64,000 nt of DNA, from positions 186,001 through 250,000 of the forward strand of contig NZ_VFRP01000002.1 in NCBI RefSeq assembly GCF_006385685.1. Direction: 5' to 3'. Below are positions 56,822 to 64,000 of the stretch, piece by piece. Both the position numbers and the translations under genes were made by a program. A model generated the notes under the pieces. The model was not told the origin of the DNA. It saw only the letters and a list, made by a program, of their open reading frames with translations, and searched no databases. Each line of letters starts with the position of its first letter. The first letter of the stretch is position 1. This stretch comes from Amaricoccus solimangrovi. Lineage in GTDB: Bacteria; Pseudomonadota; Alphaproteobacteria; Rhodobacterales; Rhodobacteraceae.

Positions 56822-58738
56822 TTAATCCGCCGCCTCGCCGCCGCCGGCCTCGCGCCAGCGCCAAGGCGCCACGAAACCGCCGAGCGCGCGCGAGACGCGG
56901 TCGAGATCCTCGTCCGGTCCCGCCCGTCCGGGGACGAGTTCCGCGACGAGGCCGAGCCGGCGATCCTCCACCACCTCGATCACGCGCGCGCCCGATCCCG
57001 CCTCCGCGAGCGCGGCGTCGAAGACGCGGCCGATCGCGCGGCGCCTGAGGTCCGGCTTGAAGATCTTGCCGACCGGGGTCTTCGGCAGTTCGTCGAGGAT
57101 CTCGACATGCCGGGGCACCGCCGCCTTCTCGGCGATCCCGGCGCGGGCGAAGGCGAGCAGCTCCGCCGCCTCGGCCGCGGCGCCCGCGACCAGTTCGACA
57201 TAGGCCGCCGGCACCTCGCCCGCGTGGGCGTCGGGCTGGCCGATGGCACCGACGAAGGCGACCGCGGGATGGCGGGCCAGCGCCTCCTCGATCACCGCCG
57301 GGTCGATGTTGTGGCCGCCCCGGATGATCAGGTCCTTGGCCCGGCCGGTGATCCAGACATAGCCCTCCGCGTCGATCCGGCCGAGATCGCCGGTGCGCAG
57401 GTATCCGTCGGGCGTCAGCATCCGCGCGTTCGCCGCCGGGTCGTAATAGGTTTCCGGGGAGACGCCCGGGTTCCGCACGCAGATCTCCCCCGCCTGTCCG
57501 GGCCCGAGCTCCACCGCGCCTTGCTCGGGGTCGCGGATGCTGACCTCGGTATAGGCGAAGGGAAGGCCGACGCTGCCGATTCGCCGCTCGCCGGCGGGCG
57601 GATTGGCCGAAACGAGGCAGGTCGCCTCGGTCAGCCCGTAGCCCTCGATGATCCTGGTGCCGGTCGCGGTCTCGAAACGCTGGAAGAGTTCGCGCGGCAT
57701 CGCGGCGGAGCCGCAGAGCGCGAGGCGGAGGCGCGACAGGTCGGCGTCGACCGGAACCTGGGCGAGCCGGGCGGCGGCGGTCGGCACGGTGACGAGGAAG
57801 CTCGCCCGCCAGTGCTCCGCGAGCTTCCAGAAATTCTCGAACACCCCCTCGCCGCGGTAGCCCTGCGGCGTCGCCATCACCATCTCGGCGCCCGACATCA
57901 GGCAGGACATGAAGACCGGATAGACGGCGAAGACGTGGAACATCGGCAGCGGGCAGAACAGCACGTCCTCGGGGCCGATCAGATAGTAGGCGCCGCACCA
58001 GCCGTTGTAGAGCATGCCGCGCGCGCGGTGACGGGTGAGCTTCGGCAGGCCCGTGGTGCCGCCGGTATGGAAGGCGGCGCGCGGGCGATCCGTTTCGGCA
58101 TCCTCGAAATCGAGCCCCTCCGCGCGCTCCCGCGCGAGCGCCCGCCGCCAGCCGAGCACGCGGACCCGCGCGGGCCAGGCGACCTTCGGCCGGCCCAGCG
58201 CGGCGGCGAAGCCGAGCAGCCGCGGCAGGTAGGGCCGCAGGTCGACCGTCATCACCGTCTCGACCGAGGGGGCGGAGGCGAGCGCCGCGGCCACGGTCTG
58301 GGCCACGTCCGAGCGCGGGAAGGGGGCGAGCGTCACCACGACCTTCGCGCCGAGTTCGCGCAGCAGCGCGGCCATGTGCTCGGGCGAAAGCAGCGGGTTG
58401 ATCGGCGCGACCAGCCCCGCCGTCGCGCCGGCGAGGAAGGCGACCGGCGCCTCGATCCCGTTCGGCAGCACGCAGGCGACGGCGTCCCCGGGCCTGATCC
58501 CGAGCCGGCGCAGCGCGTTGGCCGCGCGCGTCACCTCGGCGCGAAGCGCCTCCCAGTCGAGACGCACCGCCTTGTCGCCGGGCCGGGCGCGCAGCTGGAA
58601 GGACAGCGCCGGCCGGGCGGGATGGGCGGCGGCGGTCCTGACAAGCTGCTCGTAGGGCGCGCGGGCCTCCCAGCGGCGCTCGACCGGCATCTCGGCCTCG
58701 ACGGCCCGCTTGTCCGCGAGCGTCGCCACATTCGGCAT
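56822..58738 (-). CDS. Acyl-CoA synthetase (AMP-forming)
   Basis: 638 residues of the ANL superfamily: P-loop FHTGGTTGLPKL near 232, GYGLTEATCLVSANP near 340, and RTGDLGRIDAEGYVWITGRAKDLIIRGGHNIDP near 440. The catalytic Lys is in TPVGKIFKPDLR. The unusually long N-terminus carries an extra 50 residues or so. It activates a fatty or aromatic acid with CoA; the substrate is not evident. Confidence 0.88.
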   Translation of the reverse strand: MPNVATLADKRAVEAEMPVERRWEARAPYEQLVRTAAAHPARPALSFQLRARPGDKAVRLDWEALRAEVTRAANALRRLGIRPGDAVACVLPNGIEAPVAFLAGATAGLVAPINPLLSPEHMAALLRELGAKVVVTLAPFPRSDVAQTVAAALASAPSVETVMTVDLRPYLPRLLGFAAALGRPKVAWPARVRVLGWRRALARERAEGLDFEDAETDRPRAAFHTGGTTGLPKLTRHRARGMLYNGWCGAYYLIGPEDVLFCPLPMFHVFAVYPVFMSCLMSGAEMVMATPQGYRGEGVFENFWKLAEHWRASFLVTVPTAAARLAQVPVDADLSRLRLALCGSAAMPRELFQRFETATGTRIIEGYGLTEATCLVSANPPAGERRIGSVGLPFAYTEVSIRDPEQGAVELGPGQAGEICVRNPGVSPETYYDPAANARMLTPDGYLRTGDLGRIDAEGYVWITGRAKDLIIRGGHNIDPAVIEEALARHPAVAFVGAIGQPDAHAGEVPAAYVELVAGAAAEAAELLAFARAGIAEKAAVPRHVEILDELPKTPVGKIFKPDLRRRAIGRVFDAALAEAGSGARVIEVVEDRRLGLVAELVPGRAGPDEDLDRVSRALGGFVAPWRWREAGGGEAAD

Positions 58739-58911
58739 TCGGCGTTCCTCCCGCCGGGGTGGGATGGTCCGGCGCCCCGATCCTGCCGCGCCGGACCGGC
58801 GCCGGCAAGTCCCGGCCGCCGGCGCGCCCCGCGATCACGCCGGCTCGACTGGACGCTCCCCGCCGGAGCGCATAGTGTCCCCCCGTTCCCGTCGCGCACC
58901 ACGGAATTCGG

Positions 58912-59349
58912 ATGTCGGCCTCGCTTCATCTCGTGAAACTCTGCGTCGGCGCCGCCGAGGTGTCGGATCTCGTCTCCTGGCAGGCCGCCCGGATGGAGGA
59001 GGCGCGCGCCGCCGGCCGGACGCCGCTGCCGAGCCATGTGACGCGGATGTGGCCGAGGCGCGCGGAGGAACTGCTCGACGGCGGCTCGCTCTACTGGGTG
59101 TTCAAGGGGCTGATCCTCGCCCGCCAGCGGATCCTGTCGCTCGACCCCCGGACCGGCGCGGACGGGATCGAGCGTTGCGCGATCACGCTCGATCCGGTCG
59201 TCACGCGCACCGCCCCCCGGCCGCGCCGCCCGTTCCAGGGCTGGCGCTACCTGCCGGCGGCCGAGGCGCCGCCCGATGTCGCGGCGGCCGCGGAGCCCGA
59301 GCTTCCCGCGCCGCTCGCGCTGGAACTCGACCAGATCGGAGTCGTCTGA
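58912..59349 (+). CDS. DUF1489 family protein
   Basis: 145 residues: LHLVKLCVGAA, LYWVFKGLILARQ and RPFQGWRYL are the DUF1489 blocks found in alphaproteobacteria. No function known. It precedes a secreted hypothetical by four bases. Confidence 0.85.
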   Translation: MSASLHLVKLCVGAAEVSDLVSWQAARMEEARAAGRTPLPSHVTRMWPRRAEELLDGGSLYWVFKGLILARQRILSLDPRTGADGIERCAITLDPVVTRTAPRPRRPFQGWRYLPAAEAPPDVAAAAEPELPAPLALELDQIGVV

Positions 59350-59353
59350 ACCC

Positions 59354-59815
59354 ATGTCCATCCGCCACCCGCTGATCGCCGCCGCCGTGCTCGCGGTCTC
59401 GATCGCGACCTCCGCCGCAAGCGCCGGGAGCAAGAGCCGCTACGACTGGGACGCGCTCGGCGCCGAATTCTGCGCCCGCTCGCTCGCCGGCGATCTCGAC
59501 GGGCTCCGCGACATCCTGACGCCCTCGCTCGTCGAGAAGATCCGCGCGGCCTCGGGCAATCCCCGGATGCCCGCGCCGAACGTCCTGTTCCAGAGCTACC
59601 TGAACCCGGTCCCGGTCTGCGAGGCGCGGACCCGCAACGCCGCGATCGTGCAGATCACCCGCTCGATGCCGGGCGGCAAGGCGCCGGCCTGGACCGAATA
59701 TCTGGAGGTGGTGCCGCTCGCCGACGGCACGACGCGGATCGACAACGTGCTCTTCGCGACCCGGCGCAGCGACACGCTGCGCACCCGGCTCGACGCCTGG
59801 GCGGCGGGGCGCTGA
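59354..59815 (+). CDS. Secreted hypothetical protein
   Basis: 153 residues with a signal peptide cleaved near SAAS-AG (residue 24). The mature part is a small alpha/beta domain (DGLRDILTPSLVEKIR, AWTEYLEVVPLADGTTRIDNVLF) reminiscent of NTF2/SnoaL-like folds. Likely periplasmic. Same operon as the DUF1489 gene. Confidence 0.7.
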   Translation: MSIRHPLIAAAVLAVSIATSAASAGSKSRYDWDALGAEFCARSLAGDLDGLRDILTPSLVEKIRAASGNPRMPAPNVLFQSYLNPVPVCEARTRNAAIVQITRSMPGGKAPAWTEYLEVVPLADGTTRIDNVLFATRRSDTLRTRLDAWAAGR

Positions 59816-59831
59816 GCGCGCCGCCGCCGGC

Positions 59832-61178
59832 TCAGCCGCGCGAGAGCCGCTCCGCCTCGCGCCGCAGCGTCGCCGCGCGCAGGCTGTCATAGATCGGCGG
59901 ATCCTTCAGGAGCGTCGGCACCAGCATCGCCGCGAAACAGGCGCCGAGCATCGGCACCAGCAGATCGACGCTCGCCGTCATCTCGGTCACGAGCACGATT
60001 CCCGTGACCGGCGCCCGCGCGACGCCGACGAAGAAGGCGGCCATGCCGACGACCGCGAAGGCCGCCGGCTGGATGTCGACGAAGGGCAGCAGGCGATGCA
60101 GCACCAGCCCGACGCCGAGCCCGAGCAGCGCGCCGAGCACCAGCATCGGCGCGAAGAGCCCGCCCGGCGTGCCGGCGGCGTAGCTCGCGCTGCCGAGCAC
60201 CATGCGCAGGACGAGGATCAGCGGGATCATCATCAGCGCCTGCTGCCCGAGCAGCGCCGCCTGGGTGATCCCGTCGCCGCCGCCGATCATGTCGGGCAGG
60301 TACCAGGCGAGCAGCCCGACCACCGCGCCCACCGTTCCGGCCCGGATCTCGACCGGCACGAAGGAGAGCCGCCCGGCGAGCGCGAGCCCGCCGAGGATCA
60401 TCCGGTTGTGCGCGATCGCCGCGAAGCCCGCGACGATGCCGAGCACGCCGTAGAGCAGATGCGTGAGCGGGTCGCCGTAATCGAGAACGTCGACGTGGAA
60501 GTCCGGCGCGTCGCCGAGCAGGACGCGGGCCACCGAGATCGCGCTCGCGGTCGCGGCGAGGATCACGATCGCGATCCGGGGCTCGAAGCGGCGCACCAGC
60601 TCCTCGAGCACGAAGACGGCGCCCGCGATCGGCGCGTTGAAGGCGGTGGCGAGGCCCGAGCCCGCGCCGGCGGCCATCAGCACCCGGCAATCGGCCCAGT
60701 CGCGGCGGAACAGCCGGCCGACGGTATGGGCGATGCTCGCCCCCATCTGCACGCTCGGCCCCTCGCGGCCGAGCGCGAGGCCGGAGCCGATCGCGAGCAC
60801 GCCGCCGATGAACTTCACGACCAGCAGATTGCCATGCGCCGGCGGCAGTTCGCCCTCGATCACCGCCTCGACATGCGGGATGCCGCTGCCCGAGGCATGG
60901 GGCGAGAAGCGGCGCACCATCCAGGCGGCGGCGCCGACCAGCACCGCCATCACCAGCATCACGAGCGGCAGCCCGGCGGGGCCGAGCGTGCGCGCCGCGC
61001 CCACCGCCACCACGCGCAGATGCACCGCCGCCTCGAGCGCCAGCCGGAACAGCGCGCAGACGAGGCCGGAGGCCACGCCGATCAGCGGCGCGAGGCAGGC
61101 GAGAAACAGCAGATGCCCCTCGCGCGGCGGCGCGAGATCGTGATGCGGGACGATGCTCTCGGGTTCCGCCATGCTCAC
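59832..61178 (-). CDS. ClC-family chloride channel/antiporter
   Basis: 448 residues, about ten membrane helices. Selectivity motifs GSGIPHVEAV near 97, GREGPSVQMG near 138 and GTPGGLFAPML near 333 are present. The GTG start overlaps the hisG stop (GTGA); ATG 61172 is an alternative. It exchanges Cl- for protons or conducts Cl-. Confidence 0.9.
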   Translation of the reverse strand: MSMAEPESIVPHHDLAPPREGHLLFLACLAPLIGVASGLVCALFRLALEAAVHLRVVAVGAARTLGPAGLPLVMLVMAVLVGAAAWMVRRFSPHASGSGIPHVEAVIEGELPPAHGNLLVVKFIGGVLAIGSGLALGREGPSVQMGASIAHTVGRLFRRDWADCRVLMAAGAGSGLATAFNAPIAGAVFVLEELVRRFEPRIAIVILAATASAISVARVLLGDAPDFHVDVLDYGDPLTHLLYGVLGIVAGFAAIAHNRMILGGLALAGRLSFVPVEIRAGTVGAVVGLLAWYLPDMIGGGDGITQAALLGQQALMMIPLILVLRMVLGSASYAAGTPGGLFAPMLVLGALLGLGVGLVLHRLLPFVDIQPAAFAVVGMAAFFVGVARAPVTGIVLVTEMTASVDLLVPMLGACFAAMLVPTLLKDPPIYDSLRAATLRREAERLSRG

Positions 61179-61900
61179 GCGCTCCCGCCCGCCACCGGGG
61201 CCGGGGCGCGGGCGAGCCGCGCCGCGAGTTCGGCCCGCGTCCCCCGCGCCTCCTCGTCCCAGGGGGCGTTGCGCGCCGCGAAGAGCGTCGCCTGGCTGCG
61301 CAGGATCAGCCCGTCGGGCAGGACGCGCAGGTGATTGTCGCGCAGCGTCGAGCCGGTGGAGGTGATGTCGACCACCGCCTCCGCGGTCCCGTTCTTCACC
61401 GTCCCCTCCGTCGCGCCCTGGCTGTCGACGAGCCGGTAGTCCGCGACGCCGTGGCGGCGGAAGAAGGCGCGCGCCAGCGCGTGATACTTGGTGGCGACGC
61501 GGAGCCTCTGGCCGTGCCGGGCGCGGAACTCGGCGGCGACCGAATCGAGATCGGCCATGTCCTCGACGTCGATCCAGAAGGCCGGCACCGCGACGACGAG
61601 ATCGGCGAATCCGAAGCCCATCTCCGCGATCTCCTCCACCTGGCTCTCCCAGGCGGGGATCTGCTCGCGCACCACGTCCTGGCCGGTCACGCCGAGGTGG
61701 AGCCGGCCGGCCGCGAGTTCGCGCGGGATCTCGCCCGCCGAGAGCAGCACGAGCTCGATCCCGTCGATCCCCTCGACCCGGCCCGCGTATTCGCGCCCCT
61801 GCGAGGAGCGCGACAGGCGGATGCCGCGCGCGGCGAACCAGTCGATCGTGGCGTCCTGGAGCCGCCCCTTGGAGGGAACCCCGAGTTTCAGCGCCGTCAT
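61175..61900 (-). CDS. hisG: ATP phosphoribosyltransferase, short form HisG
   Basis: 241 residues: KLGVPSKGRLQ at the start, ITSTGSTLRDNHL near 195. The first step of histidine synthesis. It lacks the C-terminal regulatory domain of long HisG, consistent with the adjacent hisZ. Start overlaps the hisZ stop. Confidence 0.95.
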   Translation of the reverse strand: MTALKLGVPSKGRLQDATIDWFAARGIRLSRSSQGREYAGRVEGIDGIELVLLSAGEIPRELAAGRLHLGVTGQDVVREQIPAWESQVEEIAEMGFGFADLVVAVPAFWIDVEDMADLDSVAAEFRARHGQRLRVATKYHALARAFFRRHGVADYRLVDSQGATEGTVKNGTAEAVVDITSTGSTLRDNHLRVLPDGLILRSQATLFAARNAPWDEEARGTRAELAARLARAPAPVAGGSA

Positions 61901-63042
61901 TCCATGCCCTCCGTCAGCGCGACCAGCGCCTCGGGCCGGATGATCGCGCCGACCGCGGGAATGCCGCGGCCCCGGCCGAGCACCCGGGTCAGCGCGTCGT
62001 AGCGCCCGCCGTTCGCGATCGCCGGCAGGTCCGGCCGCCCCGGCGCCACCGCGCCGAAGACGAAGCCGTCGTAATATTCGAGCGCGGTCCGGCCGAAGCT
62101 CGCCTGGAAGGGCAGGGCGGCCGCGTCGAGCCCCGCCGCCTCGAGCGCGTCGAGCCGCGCGGCGAAGCGGTCGACCGCCGCGCGCAGCCCCGGCATTCCG
62201 GCGGAGAGGTCGCGGTAGCGGTCGAGCGCGGCGCCGCTCGGCGCCTCGACGCCCAGCACCGCCTCGAGCAGGTCGACCTCGCCCGCGCTCAGCGCCGGCG
62301 TCGCCGCCTCGATCGCGAGCCGCCCGGCGCGCCAGTCGATGTCCTCGAGCGTGCGGAGCCCGATCGCCGGGCCGGCGGCGGCGGCCATGGCCGGCAGGCG
62401 CCCCTCGTCGCGCGCGAGGATCATCGCCGCGCGCCGCTCGACCAGCCCCGCGTGCTCGACGCCGTAGCGGCGGAGCAGCGCGTGGAACTTCGCCGGGCGC
62501 CAGACATGGCGGCGCAGCGCGGCCTTGCGCGCCGGGTTCGTCGCCAGCGCGTCGATCGCGGCGAGCACGAGCCCCATGTCGCCGGTGACGAAATCGACCG
62601 GCGCGCCGTCGAGCGCGCGGGCGATCAGCGCCATCACCTCGGCGTCGCTGCGCGCCGGATCGCCCGATTCGAACACTTCGAACCCGGCCTGGAGATATTC
62701 CCGCGCCCGTTTCGACCCCGCCTCCTGCTTGCGCCAGACCGGGCCGCAATAGGCGTAGCGCGCGGGTTCGGCGCCGGAATCCATGTGCAGCCGCACGATC
62801 GGCACCGTGAAGTCCGGGCGGAGCATCATCTCGCCCCGGTCGTCGGAAGCCATGAAGGCGCGCGCCCGGATCTCCTCGCCATAGAGGTCGAGCAGCACCT
62901 CCGCGGGTTGCAGCGCCTCCGGCTCGACCAGCACCGCGCCGCCCGAGCGGAAGATGTCGAGCAGGCGCGCCACCTCGGCCCGCAGCCGCTCCAGCCCCGC
63001 GCCGACGCGCGCGCCCTTGAGATAGGCCCGATCCGAGACCAT
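61897..63042 (-). CDS. hisZ: ATP phosphoribosyltransferase regulatory subunit HisZ
   Basis: 381 residues resembling histidyl-tRNA synthetase without an anticodon-binding domain. LRPDFTVPIVRLH, GPVWRKQEAGSKRAREYLQAG and GRYDALTRVLGRGR are visible. It forms the hetero-octamer with short HisG. Overlaps hisS and hisG by ATGA. Confidence 0.93.
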   Translation of the reverse strand: MVSDRAYLKGARVGAGLERLRAEVARLLDIFRSGGAVLVEPEALQPAEVLLDLYGEEIRARAFMASDDRGEMMLRPDFTVPIVRLHMDSGAEPARYAYCGPVWRKQEAGSKRAREYLQAGFEVFESGDPARSDAEVMALIARALDGAPVDFVTGDMGLVLAAIDALATNPARKAALRRHVWRPAKFHALLRRYGVEHAGLVERRAAMILARDEGRLPAMAAAAGPAIGLRTLEDIDWRAGRLAIEAATPALSAGEVDLLEAVLGVEAPSGAALDRYRDLSAGMPGLRAAVDRFAARLDALEAAGLDAAALPFQASFGRTALEYYDGFVFGAVAPGRPDLPAIANGGRYDALTRVLGRGRGIPAVGAIIRPEALVALTEGME

Positions 63043-64000
63043 CAGCCTTGCCCCGCCAGCATCGCGCGGACCTCGGCCACCAGATCGCCGCGCGCGATCT
63101 CGCGCTGCGCCGGCTGGGCCTTCCAGTCCTCGTGGCTCTCCATCGCCGCGGCGAGCCGCGCGCCGAGTGCGAGATCCTTGATCTGGACCACGCCGCGCGC
63201 CCGCTCGTCGCCGCCCTCGACCACCGCGACGGCGCTGCCGCGCTGGTCGGCGTATTTCATCTGCCGCGCCATGTTGCCCGAGCCGAGGAAGACCTCGGCC
63301 CGGATGCCGGCGGCGCGCAGTTCCGCGGCCATCGCCTGGTATCCGGCCATCCGGTCGCGATCCATCACGGTGACGACCACCGGCCCCGGCTCCGCCACCG
63401 CGGCGCGGCCCTTCGCGGTGAGCGCGGCGAGCAGCCGGTCGACGCCGACCGAAACGCCGCAGGCGGGCACCGCCTCGCCGGTGAAGCGCTTGACGAGATC
63501 GTCGTAGCGTCCGCCGCCCGCGACCGAGCCGAACTGGCGTTTCCGCCCCTCGTCGTCGAGGATCTCGAAGGTGAGCTCCGCCTCGTAGACCGGGCCGGTA
63601 TAGTACCCGAGGCCCCGCACGACGGAGGGGTCGATCACCACCCGCTCGGAGCCGAGGCCGCGCGCGTCGAGGAATTCCGCGATCCGCTCCAGCTCCGCGA
63701 CGCCCTCGGTTCCCGCCGCCGAGGCGCCGACGAGTTCGCGCAGCCGCGCGCAGGTCGCCGCGCCGTCGCCGCGGCGCGCGTCCATGAAGCCCATGATCAC
63801 CGCGGCCTGCTCGCCCGAAAGCCCCGCGCCCCTGGTGAAGTCGCCGCTCTCGTCCCTGCGGCCGGCGCCGAGCAGCGCGGCGACGCCCTCGGTCCCGAGC
63901 CGGTCGAGCTTGTCGATCGCGCGCATCACGATGCCGCGGGCATGCGCGTCCTTCTCCGGATCGGCCGGGTCGAGCACGCCGGCCGCCTCCATGACGCCGT
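63042..64000 (-). CDS. hisS: Histidyl-tRNA synthetase, C-terminal part (partial)
   Basis: Open at the window edge; about 318 C-terminal residues are visible. [27 protein letters not shown] and [11 protein letters not shown] are class II HisRS motifs. The C-terminal anticodon-binding domain (about the last 95 residues) includes [12 protein letters not shown]. It charges tRNA-His; the stop overlaps the hisZ start. Confidence 0.96.
   Translation of the reverse strand, partial: GVMEAAGVLDPADPEKDAHARGIVMRAIDKLDRLGTEGVAALLGAGRRDESGDFTRGAGLSGEQAAVIMGFMDARRGDGAATCARLRELVGASAAGTEGVAELERIAEFLDARGLGSERVVIDPSVVRGLGYYTGPVYEAELTFEILDDEGRKRQFGSVAGGGRYDDLVKRFTGEAVPACGVSVGVDRLLAALTAKGRAAVAEPGPVVVTVMDRDRMAGYQAMAAELRAAGIRAEVFLGSGNMARQMKYADQRGSAVAVVEGGDERARGVVQIKDLALGARLAAAMESHEDWKAQPAQREIARGDLVAEVRAMLAGQG

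Overview
The window is uniformly GC-rich and dense with genes. Its host content points to an alphaproteobacterium, most likely of the Rhodobacterales/Paracoccaceae. The pointers are the short-form HisG with HisZ in a hisS-hisZ-hisG cluster, DUF1489, a DUF1127 small protein, paired PreT/PreA pyrimidine reductase subunits, a urease cluster that includes ureJ, and a fused dipeptide-type permease-ATPase. This assignment is inferred from gene content; no database search was made.

Region 1 (1-about 15000) is the right part of a tailed-phage prophage. It runs from internal-virion/ejection-type proteins (1-2624) through a tail-fibre block (3007-8416) and an RTX-repeat cargo gene (8481-9404). A tightly overlapped lysis cassette follows (9602-11354: spanin-like, GH19-like endolysin, holin-like), then a second tailspike module (11351-14027) and two small leftward genes (14224-14838). 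The most interesting element is a repeated module placed before the first tail fibre and before the lysis cassette: a TTGCCG-17-TATAAR promoter, a leader that can fold as a small three-way junction, and a non-ATG start codon. The prophage side ends next to an intact tRNA-Cys (15048-15121).

Region 2 (15299-28975) is a carrier-protein-based biosynthesis or glycan-modification locus. It holds two hexapeptide acetyltransferases, an FkbH-like HAD protein, two acyl carrier proteins, a GT61-type glycosyltransferase, an AMP-forming ligase and a PLP decarboxylase. A complete peptide-type ABC importer operon sits in the middle, and an Lrp-type ligand-binding protein closes the region.

Region 3 (29036-37651) carries all urease structural and accessory genes on the minus strand (D, A, J, B, C, E, F, G). 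The set is broken twice by unrelated genes: a dihaem cytochrome c and a 17-codon GFA-family remnant between ureB and ureC, and a divergent UppS-like gene, a DUF1127 protein and two sister lipoproteins between ureC and ureE.

Region 4 (37903-42348) is a preT-methyltransferase-methyltransferase-preA operon, with a 14-codon leader ORF coupled to the second methyltransferase. Region 5 (42367-64000) is mostly housekeeping: FtsK, an aminotransferase, an amidase, a UbiH-like monooxygenase, an ABC exporter, a Kbp-like LysM protein, a sorbosone-dehydrogenase-like protein, a flavin reductase, a CorC-like protein with SlyX, CorA, an acyl-CoA ligase, DUF1489, a ClC channel, HisG, HisZ and the C-terminal part of HisS.
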